A stretch of 64,000 nt of DNA from Gemmatimonadota bacterium (lineage in GTDB: Bacteria > Gemmatimonadota > Gemmatimonadetes > Longimicrobiales > Gaopeijiaceae), in the NCBI GenBank assembly GCA_003248075.1, contig QJYK01000276.1:62001-126000 (forward strand). Direction: 5' to 3'. The notes beneath the pieces are model-generated. The model saw only the letters and a program-made list of their open reading frames with translations, was not told the DNA's origin and made no database searches. Numbering within the stretch: position 1 is the stretch's first letter; each line of letters starts with the position of its first letter. Below, piece after piece: positions 41,463 to 49,814 of this stretch. Both the position numbers and the translations under genes were made by a program.

Positions 41463-42584
41463 ATGCTCATCGGCGTACCAAAGGAGATCAAGCCCGACGA
41501 ATACCGCGTCGCCCTCACCCCCGCGGGTGCGGAGATGCTGACGCGGGCGGGCCACCAGCTCGTGGTGGAGAACAACGCGGGTTTGGGCAGTGGGTTCACG
41601 AACGACTACTACGAGGCAGCCGGCGCGGAGATCGTCGCCACCTCGGACGAGGTATGGGCCCGGGCGGACATGATCATGAAGGTGAAGGAGCCCATCCGTC
41701 CCGAGTGGCCCAAGATCCGCCAGGGACAGGTGCTCTTCACCTACTTCCACTTCGCGGCGGACGAGGAGCTCACCAAGGCCTTTTGCGCGACCAAGGCGAT
41801 CGCCATCGCCTACGAGACCGTCGAGCTCCCCTCCGGCGAGCTACCCCTGCTCACGCCCATGTCCGAGGTCGCCGGGCGCATGGCGGTCCAGGAGGGCGCC
41901 AAGTATCTGGAGAAGCCCCAGGGAGGGCTGGGCGTGCTGCTCGGCGGGGTGCCCGGTGTTCTGCCCGGCAAGGTCCTGGTCCTGGGCGGCGGCGTCGTCG
42001 GCACGAACGCGGCCAAGATGGCGGCCGGGCTCGGTGCGCGCGTGTCGATCATGGACATCAACCTCAACCGCCTGCGGTATCTCGACGACGTGATGCCCGC
42101 GAATGTCAACTGCTTGTTCAGCACGCGTTACGCGATCCGCAAGCAGGTCGAAGATTCGGACCTCATCATCGGCGCGGTGCTGATCCCGGGCGCCAAGGCC
42201 CCGCACCTGATCACGAAAGAGGATCTGAAGCTGATGCGCCCGGGAACGGTGATCGTCGACGTGGCCGTGGACCAGGGTGGCTGTGTCGAGACGATCAAGC
42301 CGACGACGCATCACGATCCGGTCTACGTCGTCGAGAACGTCATCCACTACGCGGTGGCCAACATGCCGGGCGGTGTGCCACGCACGTCCACCCTGGCGCT
42401 GACCAACGCGACGCTGCCGTACGCCCTGTCGCTGGCAAGCAAGGGTTGGAAGCGCGCCTGCCGTGACGATCGGGCGCTCAAGCTCGGCGTCAATGCGGTG
42501 GACGGTCACGTGACGTACCAGGGTGTCGCCGAGGCGTTCGGGCTCGAGTGCCGGAGCGTCGACGACTTCCTGGGCGACAGTTGA
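41463..42584 (+). CDS. ald: Alanine dehydrogenase
   Basis: This enzyme interconverts L-alanine and pyruvate plus ammonia with NAD. The 373-aa protein begins MLIGVPKEIKPDEYRVALTP. It has KVKEPIRPEW, a Rossmann motif LVLGGGVVGTNAAKMAAGLG and the signature PGTVIVDVAVDQGGCVET near residues 260-277, all typical. ATG 41463 is chosen from homology, with GCGAGA upstream; GTG 41433 would add ten residues. A TTGACA at 41425 lacks a good -10 partner. It stands apart functionally from pnp/dut and may feed the alanine pool for peptidoglycan. Confidence 0.94.
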   Translation: MLIGVPKEIKPDEYRVALTPAGAEMLTRAGHQLVVENNAGLGSGFTNDYYEAAGAEIVATSDEVWARADMIMKVKEPIRPEWPKIRQGQVLFTYFHFAADEELTKAFCATKAIAIAYETVELPSGELPLLTPMSEVAGRMAVQEGAKYLEKPQGGLGVLLGGVPGVLPGKVLVLGGGVVGTNAAKMAAGLGARVSIMDINLNRLRYLDDVMPANVNCLFSTRYAIRKQVEDSDLIIGAVLIPGAKAPHLITKEDLKLMRPGTVIVDVAVDQGGCVETIKPTTHHDPVYVVENVIHYAVANMPGGVPRTSTLALTNATLPYALSLASKGWKRACRDDRALKLGVNAVDGHVTYQGVAEAFGLECRSVDDFLGDS

Positions 42585-42614
42585 GGGTGCCCGCGGGAGT
42601 CGGGCGGTTCTCGA

Positions 42615-42651
42615 GGGCCCGGGACGGGGCGTCCGGCTCCGCTCCGGGCCC
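42615..42651 (+). terminator. Long GC-rich hairpin after ald
   Basis: GGGCCCGGGA pairs with TCCGGGCCC (one bulged G). Inside, CGGGGC (42625-42630) pairs with GCTCCG (42636-42641) including one G-U, with a five-base loop. It lies between ald and dut, 30 bases after the stop, without a T-run. It is probably a U-less terminator or transcript-end stabiliser. Confidence 0.4.
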
Positions 42652-42665
42652 CGGGCGGTAAGGCC

Positions 42666-43112
42666 GTGAGCTTCGCCGTCCGGTTCCGTCGCCTCCCGTC
42701 GAACCCCGACCTGCCGCTTCCCGAGCGCGCGACGTCACACGCGGCCGGCTATGACGTGCGCTGCTCCGAGGAGGGTGTCGAGATCGGGCCCGGGGAGATC
42801 CGGCTCGTGAGCACGGGCCTGATCATGGAGCTGCCGGAGGGCGTGGAATGCCAGGTCCGGCCCCGCTCGGGCCTTGCGCTCAAGCACGGGATCACGCTTC
42901 CGAACAGCCCGGGCACGATCGATCCGGATTACCGCGGCGAGCTGCGGATCATCGTCCAGAACCTCGGGCCGCGGGCGGTCTCCCTCGCGCGCGGCGAGCG
43001 CATCGCCCAGTTGGTTTTCGCCCGTTTCGAGGCCCCCTCGGTGGAGGAAGTGGGCGAGGTGGGCGTGACGACCCGGGGCTCCGGGGGCTTCGGGAGCACG
43101 GGCCGGGCGTGA
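42666..43112 (+). CDS. dut: dUTP diphosphatase
   Basis: dUTPase hydrolyses dUTP to dUMP and pyrophosphate, supplying dTMP synthesis and keeping uracil out of DNA. All five trimeric-dUTPase motifs are present in order: AGYDVRC (1), PRSGLALKHG (2), GTIDPDYRGEL (3), RGERIAQLVF (4) and RGSGGFGSTG (5). Its 148 aa is typical. GTG 42666 has GGTAAGG just upstream. It follows ald at 81 bases and precedes the mre operon, from which it is separated by 174 bases. Confidence 0.96.
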   Translation: MSFAVRFRRLPSNPDLPLPERATSHAAGYDVRCSEEGVEIGPGEIRLVSTGLIMELPEGVECQVRPRSGLALKHGITLPNSPGTIDPDYRGELRIIVQNLGPRAVSLARGERIAQLVFARFEAPSVEEVGEVGVTTRGSGGFGSTGRA

Positions 43113-43147
43113 AGCCTTCCGGGAGGCCCCGAACTTGCATGGAGATC

Positions 43148-43177
43148 CTGGCATCCCACGATCCATAAACGTATGTT
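43148..43177 (+). promoter_or_regulatory. Candidate promoter of the mreBCD-mrdA-rodA operon
   Basis: CTGGCA (43148-43153), an 18-base spacer and TATGTT (43172-43177) form a fair sigma70-like match in an unusually AT-rich patch. Transcription would start near 43184, giving a ~100-base mreB leader. That leader contains a strong CGCGCGC/GCGCGCG hairpin (43217-43223 with 43231-43237). Confidence 0.35.
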
Positions 43178-43286
43178 CCGACGTCCCCGACGGGGCGCCT
43201 GAGATCGGGAGCGCATCGCGCGCACAGGTCGCGCGCGGGGCGTTTCAGCCGAGGCACGCCGACTGACAGGCCCGGACCGACGCCGA

Positions 43287-44339
43287 ATGCAAGCATCCTC
43301 CTTTTTGAGCACCTGGTTGAGCGCGGGTCGGCTCGTTCCGGTCAACGACATCGCCGTCGACCTCGGCACGGCCAACACCCTGGTGTACGTCAAGGGCGAG
43401 GGGATCGTGCTGAACGAGCCCTCGGTCGTCGCGGTCGAGCGGGGCACGCGCCGCATCATGGGGATCGGCCTGGAGGCCAAGCGCATGCTCGGCCGGACCC
43501 CGGAGGGCATCGAGGCGATCCGGCCCCTCAAGGACGGGGTCATCGCGGACGTGGACGTGACGGAGATGATGCTCCGTCACTTCCTGAAGCAGGTGACGGC
43601 CAAGCGCATCTTCCGCATCAAGCCGCGCGTCGTGGTCGGCGTCCCGTCGGGCATCACCGAGCTGGAGCGTCGGGCCGTGCGGTCGTCCGCGATGGCGGCG
43701 GGCGCCAAAGCCGTCTACATGGTCGACGAGCCGATGTCGGCGGCCATCGGCGTCGGTCTTCCGGTCGAGACGCCCACGGGAAACATGGTGATCGACATCG
43801 GCGGGGGCACCACGGAGATCGCCGTCATCGCCCTCGCCGGCATCGTGTCCAACACGTCCATCCGGGTCGGCGGGGACGAGTTGGACACGGCGATCGTCAC
43901 GTTTCTTCGAAAGAACTACAACCTCCTCATCGGAGAGCCCACGGCCGAGGCGATCAAGATCCAGGTGGGCTCCGCGTTCGATTTCGGCGAGGAGCGCGAG
44001 ATGGAGGTGAAGGGCCGCGACCTGGTGTCGGGGATCCCCAAGACCGTGACCGTCCACTCGCAGGAGATCCGCGAGTGCATTCAGGAGCCGATCCAGGCCA
44101 TCGTCGAGGCCGTCCGTAGGGCGCTGGAGATCACCCCGCCGGAGCTCGCGTCCGACATCGTGGACCGGGGTATCGTGATGACCGGCGGGGGAGCCCTGAT
44201 CCGAGGCCTGGACCGTCTGCTGCAGCACGAGACCAACCTGCCCATCCACGTGGACGAGGAGCCCCTCACGTGCGTGGTGCGGGGAGCGGGACGGATCCTC
44301 GACGACATGCTCAAGTATCGCTCCGTCCTGGTCCAATAG
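43287..44339 (+). CDS. mreB: Rod shape-determining actin homologue MreB
   Basis: MreB forms membrane-bound actin-like filaments that guide the elongasome around the cell. The 350-aa protein has the phosphate-1 motif DIAVDLGTANTLVYVKGEGI, PLKDGVIADVDVTE, the connecting MVDEPMSAAIGVGLPVETP and phosphate-2 MVIDIGGGTTEIAV. The adenosine motif is RGIVMTGGGALIRGL. The N-terminus is amphipathic (SSFLSTWLSAGRL), as for membrane-binding MreB. It heads the mreB-mreC-mreD-mrdA-rodA cluster, so this organism is expected to be rod-shaped. Confidence 0.96.
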   Translation: MQASSFLSTWLSAGRLVPVNDIAVDLGTANTLVYVKGEGIVLNEPSVVAVERGTRRIMGIGLEAKRMLGRTPEGIEAIRPLKDGVIADVDVTEMMLRHFLKQVTAKRIFRIKPRVVVGVPSGITELERRAVRSSAMAAGAKAVYMVDEPMSAAIGVGLPVETPTGNMVIDIGGGTTEIAVIALAGIVSNTSIRVGGDELDTAIVTFLRKNYNLLIGEPTAEAIKIQVGSAFDFGEEREMEVKGRDLVSGIPKTVTVHSQEIRECIQEPIQAIVEAVRRALEITPPELASDIVDRGIVMTGGGALIRGLDRLLQHETNLPIHVDEEPLTCVVRGAGRILDDMLKYRSVLVQ

Positions 44340-44354
44340 GCCTGCGGGGGAGGC

Positions 44355-45323
44355 GTGCCGCCCTACGGCGCTGACACCGAGGCCCTCGGGGGGAAGAGGC
44401 AGAGGATCGCCGCGGGGGCCATCGTGTCGGCTTCCATCGTGATCCTCTACCTGCCCCCTTCGGTGCACCAGGGCCTCGCGTGGGCCCTGCGGGAATCCGC
44501 GCTGCGGCCTTTCATCGCAACCCAGCGGCGGCTCGCGGACACCCGGCTGCGCGCCGAGCGGGTCGATGTGCTCCAGCAACAGCTCGACTCCCTCGTGGGC
44601 GCGCTGGCCACACAAGCCGCTGTGGAGGAGGAAAACCGCACCCTTCGCTGGCTTCTCGATCTCTCGGCCCGAGCCGGGCCAGGTTTCCGGGCCACGTCCG
44701 TGATCCGCCCCGGCACCCCGGGCTCCGAGAGCCTCTTCTTCGTGGACCTCGGCACCCGGGACGGAGTGCGTGCCGGCGCTCCTGTCATCGACCCTCGAGG
44801 CCTTGTCGGTGTGATCCGGGAGGCCCGCGCCGATGCTGCGGTCGGGATGGACTGGACGCACCCCGATTTCCGCGCGAGCGCGATGCTGGCGGACGGCAGC
44901 GGCTTCGGCATGGTCGAGGCCCGTCGCGGTGCCTTCCGCGAGGACGATCGCCTGGTGCTCAACGGGGCGGCGTACTACGAGGAGGTCCCATCGGGCGCGC
45001 TCGTGCTCACCTCCGGCCTCAGCGGCGTCCTCCCTCGGGGCATCCCGATCGGCACGATCGACGGGGTCGCCGACGAGGAGGGCCGCTGGCGGAGGAGCTA
45101 CTGGCTCAGGCCCAGGGTGCAACCCGCCGGGGTGACCCACGCGCTGGTTGCCGTTTCCGGAACCGGGGTGGACCTCTCGACGCTTTGGCCGGAAGAAGGC
45201 GCCCCGGGGGCCTCGCGGGCCCGGGGAGCCGAGGGACGTCGGGTCGGGGGAGCGGACAGTGCCGATTCGCGCGGGGACTCCGTTTCGCGAGAGGAGCCGC
45301 CTGGGCTCAGGGATTCCCGATGA
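44355..45323 (+). CDS. mreC: Rod shape-determining protein MreC
   Basis: MreC is a periplasmic scaffold anchored by one N-terminal helix (residues ~18-37) that links MreB to PBP2/RodA. A coiled coil (LRAERVDVLQQQLDSLVGAL and on) spans ~65-105. Two beta-barrel-like subdomains follow with TSVIRPGTPGSESLFFVDLG, RDGVRAGAPVIDPRGLVGVI and LTSGLSGVLPRGIPIGTIDG, typical of MreC. Its 322 aa ends in a disordered tail of ~50 residues. GTG 44355 lies 15 bases after mreB and its stop overlaps mreD (ATGA). Confidence 0.9.
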   Translation: MPPYGADTEALGGKRQRIAAGAIVSASIVILYLPPSVHQGLAWALRESALRPFIATQRRLADTRLRAERVDVLQQQLDSLVGALATQAAVEEENRTLRWLLDLSARAGPGFRATSVIRPGTPGSESLFFVDLGTRDGVRAGAPVIDPRGLVGVIREARADAAVGMDWTHPDFRASAMLADGSGFGMVEARRGAFREDDRLVLNGAAYYEEVPSGALVLTSGLSGVLPRGIPIGTIDGVADEEGRWRRSYWLRPRVQPAGVTHALVAVSGTGVDLSTLWPEEGAPGASRARGAEGRRVGGADSADSRGDSVSREEPPGLRDSR

Positions 45324-45799
45324 AGGTGGGTTGGGGGTTCTGGGTGTTGCTCGCGGGGCTGGCCTTGGTCCACTTCCTGCTTCACGTCGGGTTCGGGCTC
45401 CGCGCCGCTCCGGATCTGCTGACGGTGGCGCTGCTGCTCGGCGCCCGTGAGGTGGGGATCGGAACGGCCGCGGCCCTGGGGCTCGTGGCCGGCCTCCTGG
45501 AGGACTCGCTGAGCGTGCTTGCGTTCGGGGCCAACGCCCTCGCGATGACCCTGGTCGGCGTGGCCGGGGGAGCCACCCGCGACCTGTTCGTCGGGGACTC
45601 GCGCCTGTTCGTCGTGACGTACTTCCTGTTCGGGAAGTGGCTCAGGGACCTGATCCACTGGATCGCGGTAGGAGACGTCTTCCGGCAGCCGTTCGTCGAC
45701 CAGGTTCTGATCGGAGGGTTTCTGGGCGGTATGTGGGCCGCGCTCGTGGGACTCGCCCTGTTCGAGCTGGGGCGCCTGCGCCCGGAGGGTTCGTCATGA
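45320..45799 (+). CDS. mreD: Rod shape-determining protein MreD
   Basis: MreD is a small inner-membrane partner of MreC in the elongation complex. The 159-aa protein has about five hydrophobic helices (for example FWVLLAGLALVHFLLHVGFG, and later LIGGFLGGMWAALVGLALF). It has the family-like GLVAGLLEDSLSVLAFGANA near residues 53-72. Sequence similarity in this family is low and the call leans on position between mreC and mrdA. ATG 45320 overlaps the mreC stop and its own stop overlaps the mrdA ATG. Confidence 0.86.
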   Translation: MKVGWGFWVLLAGLALVHFLLHVGFGLRAAPDLLTVALLLGAREVGIGTAAALGLVAGLLEDSLSVLAFGANALAMTLVGVAGGATRDLFVGDSRLFVVTYFLFGKWLRDLIHWIAVGDVFRQPFVDQVLIGGFLGGMWAALVGLALFELGRLRPEGSS

Positions 45800-47664
45800 G
45801 GATCTACCCTCCGCACGTGCGTCGGAGCCGTGCCCACGGGGCCCTGGTGATCACGGCGGGCTTCATCGGCCTTCTGCTGGCCGCGTTCTTCAGGGTCCAG
45901 GTCCTCGGGTCGTCGACCTGGGCGCTACGGGCCGAGTCCAATCGGCTACGGCAGCTCCCGATGCCGTCGCCGCGCGGCACGATCTACGACCGGAACGGCA
46001 TGATCTTGGCGGACAACGTTCCGGGATACGCGGTCACGCTCCTTCCCGGGCCCCCGGATTCGATCCGCGCCACGCTGGAGCGGATGGCGCGTTACGTCGA
46101 CCTGCCCCCGGAGCGGATCGACCGATTGGTGGCCGACCTCCGTCGGTACGGGCGCGAGCTGGTGGTCGACGCGGATGCGGACTTCGAGGTGGTGAGCGCG
46201 ATCGAGGAGCGCCGCTCCGAGTTCCCGGACGTCTACATCGAGATGCGACCACGCCGCAGATACCTGGCTGGGCGGGCGGCCTCGCACGTCCTGGGGTACG
46301 TGGGCGAGATCACCGCGGACGAGCTCGGGTCCGACGACTTCCCGGAGGAACGGTACGAGGCCGGCGCCGTCGTCGGGAAGACCGGGGTCGAGCGCCAGTA
46401 CGAGTCCACGCTCCAGGGAGATCCGGGCGTTCGCTACGTGGAGGTGGACGCGCGTGGTCGCATCGTGGGGGACTTCAGGGGGGTAACGGCCCGGCCCCCG
46501 CGGTCCGGCGAGGACTTGCACCTGAACCTGGACCTCGAGCTCCAGCGATGGATCCACCACATCTTCCCGGACTCGATGAGGGGCGCGGTCGTCGCGCTGG
46601 ATCCGGCCGACGGGGGGGTCCTGGCCCTGTACTCCGCGCCCACCTTCGATCCGAACGATTTCGTGGGCGGCATCGATGCAAGCCTCTGGCGCGAGCTCAA
46701 CACCGACGAGCGCACGCCCCTGTTCGACCGATCCGTGCTCGGGCTTTACCCCCCGGCTTCGACCTGGAAGCTGGCGACCGCCGGAATCGCGCTCGACCTG
46801 GGCGTCGTGCGCCCCGAGGAGTACATGCCGGAGCCATGCACCGGGGTGTTCTTCTGGGGAGGGAGGCCGTGGCGCTGCCACAGGCGAGACGGCCACGGCT
46901 ACAACAACCTCGCCCAGGCGATCGGGAACTCGTGCGACGTGTACTTCTACCAGCTCGGGCTCCGCATCGGACTGGACCGGATGCTGGGCATGGCCACGGA
47001 GCTCGGCTTCAGCCGGCGATGCGGGGTCGATCTTCCCCAGGAGAATCAGGGGATCTTCCCTGCCAGCCGGGACTACTGGACGCAGGTCTGGGGCTACAGC
47101 GCGCGTGAGGGCGAGGCGCTGAGCCTCGCGATCGGTCAGGGGCCCAACTCACAAACTCCGCTGAAGATGGCCCAGTTCTACGTCGCCTTGGCCCGAGATG
47201 GCTCGGCTCCGCCGCCGACGCTCGCGCAGGGGATCGAGCTGGGGGAGGGTTGGTCGTTGAGCCTGGACAGCGCTTCGATCGCCGCACTGCGGGAGGGCCT
47301 GCGCATGGTCACTGCGCCGGGAGGCACCGCCCATCTGGCCGGGACGCTGGAGCACTGGGAGGTACTGGGCAAGACCGGTACCGGTCAGAACCCGCAGAGC
47401 CTACAGGGACTGGCCCCGGATCACGCTTGGTTCGCGGGGATGGTCGGGCCGTTCGGAGGTGATCCCGAGATCGTCGTGGTGGCGTTGGTCGAGTTCGGTC
47501 GCAGCGGGTCGGCCGTGGCCGCTCCGATCGTCTCGAAGGCCGCTGACTTCTACCTGAGGCGCAAGCACGGCATTCCGGTGGATACGATCCAGACCCTCGG
47601 GGAGCACCTGCGCACCGTGGGCTGGCCCCGGTGGTACCGGGAGCGCTTCGGACGGACTCAGTGA
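45796..47664 (+). CDS. mrdA: Penicillin-binding protein 2 (elongasome transpeptidase)
   Basis: PBP2 cross-links peptidoglycan during side-wall elongation with RodA. The 622-aa protein has an N-terminal membrane anchor (residues ~15-37) and the dimerisation/pedestal region (RGTIYDRNGMILADNVPGYA). The transpeptidase domain follows: nucleophile Ser322 in ASTWK (usual GSTFK has Gly), then SCD in IGNSCDVYFYQLG and KTGTGQ. Between these lies a cysteine-bearing insert (EPCTGVFFWGGRPWRCHRRD) typical of PBP2 zinc- or disulfide-bearing loops. ATG 45796 overlaps mreD. The stop overlaps rodA. Confidence 0.94.
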   Translation: MRIYPPHVRRSRAHGALVITAGFIGLLLAAFFRVQVLGSSTWALRAESNRLRQLPMPSPRGTIYDRNGMILADNVPGYAVTLLPGPPDSIRATLERMARYVDLPPERIDRLVADLRRYGRELVVDADADFEVVSAIEERRSEFPDVYIEMRPRRRYLAGRAASHVLGYVGEITADELGSDDFPEERYEAGAVVGKTGVERQYESTLQGDPGVRYVEVDARGRIVGDFRGVTARPPRSGEDLHLNLDLELQRWIHHIFPDSMRGAVVALDPADGGVLALYSAPTFDPNDFVGGIDASLWRELNTDERTPLFDRSVLGLYPPASTWKLATAGIALDLGVVRPEEYMPEPCTGVFFWGGRPWRCHRRDGHGYNNLAQAIGNSCDVYFYQLGLRIGLDRMLGMATELGFSRRCGVDLPQENQGIFPASRDYWTQVWGYSAREGEALSLAIGQGPNSQTPLKMAQFYVALARDGSAPPPTLAQGIELGEGWSLSLDSASIAALREGLRMVTAPGGTAHLAGTLEHWEVLGKTGTGQNPQSLQGLAPDHAWFAGMVGPFGGDPEIVVVALVEFGRSGSAVAAPIVSKAADFYLRRKHGIPVDTIQTLGEHLRTVGWPRWYRERFGRTQ

Positions 47665-48896
47665 CCCGCCTCTTCGAGCGGTGGTCGCTCGATCCAGGGC
47701 TCGTCATCTCGATCCTGGCGTTGACGCTCTTCGGGATCGCGATGATCTACTCGGCCGGCGTGGTCAACGTGCCGAACCCGGTCACCCACGACGCGTGGAT
47801 CCGACAGAGTGTCTGGTTCGTCTTGGCGCTCGTCGCCTTCACCCTCCTGACCAGGGTGCCCCTCCGGTGGCTCGAGTGGGTGGCGCTTCCGTCCTATGTG
47901 GTGTCGCTCGTGCTCCTGGCGGCCACGCTGGTGGTGGGGACCGGGGCGGGGACCGCCGCGGGCGTGAAGAGCTGGATTCAGCTCGGCCCCGTCCGCTTCC
48001 AGCCGTCCGAGGTATCGAAGATCGCGACGATCCTGATGCTGGCGAGGCTGTTGTCGCAGCGCGAGGATCGCCTTGCATCGCTTCGGGACATGATCGCTCC
48101 TTCGATGCTGGTGGCCCTTCCCCTCGCCCTGGTCATGCGTCAACCGGACCTGGGCACGGCGATGGCCTTCGTCGGGATCCTGTTCGCCATGCTCTACTGG
48201 GCGGGCACGCCCGTGGCGCTGCTGGCGTTGGTCGCGAGCCCGGTGGCCTCGCTGTTCCTGTCGTACGACACGATGGTCTGGTCGGCGTACATCGTGGTGG
48301 TCATCCTCTTCCTGTACTTCTACAGGTCGCGGCTCTACTTCTTCGAGTCGCTGATGGTCGTGCTCGCCAACTTCGCCGCCGGTACGATCGCGCGGCCGCT
48401 GTGGAACTCCCTCGCCCAGTACCAGCGGAATCGGATCCTCGTGTTCCTGGATCCCGAGGTCGACCCGCGGAACGCCGGCTATCAGGTCATCCAATCGAAG
48501 GTGGCGATCGGAAGCGGCGGGCTCCTCGGAAAGGGCTTCACGGAGGGCACCCAGAAGCGCTTCGACTTCCTTCCGGAGCAGCATACGGACTTCATCTTCT
48601 CGGTGGTGGGTGAGGAGCTGGGTTTTCTGGGCACCGCGCTCGCGATCCTCGCGTTCGCCTGGGTGCTCACCCGGTTGATCCGGATGGCCCAGGAGTCACC
48701 GGATCCCTTTGCCGGCCTTGTCCTGTTGGGTATCTTCGGGGCCTGGCTCGTCCACATCTTCGTGAATGTGGGCATGACGGTCGGCCTGGTTCCGATTACC
48801 GGCATCCCCCTGCCGTTCGTGAGCTACGGGGGCACCTTCCTGCTCATGTCCTGGGTCGCGGTCGCGATCGCGGTCCGGGTCGCCCGAGAGGGGTGA
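47661..48896 (+). CDS. rodA: Peptidoglycan glycosyltransferase RodA (SEDS family)
   Basis: RodA polymerises lipid II into glycan strands, paired with PBP2. The 411-aa protein has about ten membrane helices. The SEDS signatures are GVKSWIQLGPVRFQPSEVSK, RQPDLGTAMAFVGI (which carries a conserved acidic residue), QVIQSKVAIGSGGLLGKGF, LPEQHTDFIFSVVGEELGF and PITGIPLPFVSYGGTFLL. GTG 47661 overlaps the mrdA stop by four bases; an open frame ten residues longer lies inside mrdA. Activity should depend on the PBP2 encoded just before. Confidence 0.95.
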   Translation: MTRLFERWSLDPGLVISILALTLFGIAMIYSAGVVNVPNPVTHDAWIRQSVWFVLALVAFTLLTRVPLRWLEWVALPSYVVSLVLLAATLVVGTGAGTAAGVKSWIQLGPVRFQPSEVSKIATILMLARLLSQREDRLASLRDMIAPSMLVALPLALVMRQPDLGTAMAFVGILFAMLYWAGTPVALLALVASPVASLFLSYDTMVWSAYIVVVILFLYFYRSRLYFFESLMVVLANFAAGTIARPLWNSLAQYQRNRILVFLDPEVDPRNAGYQVIQSKVAIGSGGLLGKGFTEGTQKRFDFLPEQHTDFIFSVVGEELGFLGTALAILAFAWVLTRLIRMAQESPDPFAGLVLLGIFGAWLVHIFVNVGMTVGLVPITGIPLPFVSYGGTFLLMSWVAVAIAVRVAREG

Positions 48897-48925
48897 TCGA
48901 CGGGCGACGATTCCAAGGAGCCCAC

Positions 48926-49780
48926 TTGGCCTGGTTCCGGAAGGACAAGAAGCCCCTGCAGGCGCAGGGCAGGCGCGACGTTCCGAGCAACGTCTTCGAC
49001 AAGTGCGCCGGCTGCGGCGAGATCCTGTATCGCGAGCGACTCGCCCAGAACCTCAATGTCTGCCCGAACTGTGGGCACCACCTCAAGATCACTGCGGAGG
49101 ACTACGTCGACCTCCTCATCGACGAAGACACCTTCATCGAGCTCGACGAGAACCTGAGGGCCGCGGATCCCCTCGGGTTCCGGGACCTCAAGGCCTATCC
49201 CGACCGGATCGCCGCCGCCGAGGCCAAGGGGAAGCGGGAGGCGCTTTTGAGCGGCACCGGCGAGCTCGACGGGATGCCCGTTGTACTGGCCGTCATGGAT
49301 TTCTCGTTCATCGGGGGGTCGATGGGCTCCGTGGTGGGCGAGAAGATCGGTCGGGCTGGGCGGGTCGCTCTGAAGCGGGGCTGCGCCCTGATCGTGGTCA
49401 GCGCCTCCGGGGGGGCGCGCATGCAGGAGGGGATCTATTCGCTGATGCAGATGGCGAAGACGTCCAGCATCCTTTCCCGACTCCACGAGGCGGGGGTTCC
49501 GTTCTTCTCCATTCTGACCAACCCGACCACAGGGGGGGTGACGGCATCCTTCTCGATGCTCGGCGACGTCAACCTTGCCGAGCCCGGCGCGCTGATCGGC
49601 TTCGCCGGCCCCAGGGTCATCGAGGAGACCATCAAACAGGAGCTGCCTCACGGCTTCCAGCGCTCCGAGTTCCTGAAGGAGCACGGGATGGTCGACCGCG
49701 TTGTGGACCGACGGGAAATGAAGGCCACGGTGGGGCTCCTGCTCCGACACATGACGGGCGCGTGGGCCGCGATCGAATGA
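48926..49780 (+). CDS. accD: Acetyl-CoA carboxylase carboxyltransferase subunit beta
   Basis: AccD is the zinc-ribbon beta subunit that transfers the carboxyl group from biotin to acetyl-CoA, making malonyl-CoA for fatty acids. The protein starts MAWFRKDKKPLQ with zinc cysteines C27, C30, C46 and C49. PVVLAVMDFSFIGGSMGSVV, SASGGARMQEGIYSLMQM and LTNPTTGGVTASFSMLGD follow. TTG 48926 is preferred: AAGGAG lies five bases upstream and the N-terminus then matches the family. The open frame begins 33 bases earlier, overlapping rodA. Its 284 aa is normal. accA is not in the window. Confidence 0.94.
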   Translation: MAWFRKDKKPLQAQGRRDVPSNVFDKCAGCGEILYRERLAQNLNVCPNCGHHLKITAEDYVDLLIDEDTFIELDENLRAADPLGFRDLKAYPDRIAAAEAKGKREALLSGTGELDGMPVVLAVMDFSFIGGSMGSVVGEKIGRAGRVALKRGCALIVVSASGGARMQEGIYSLMQMAKTSSILSRLHEAGVPFFSILTNPTTGGVTASFSMLGDVNLAEPGALIGFAGPRVIEETIKQELPHGFQRSEFLKEHGMVDRVVDRREMKATVGLLLRHMTGAWAAIE

Positions 49781-49814
49781 GCCTGTGAGCGGACCCGAAG
49801 CCCGGGAGGCGGGC

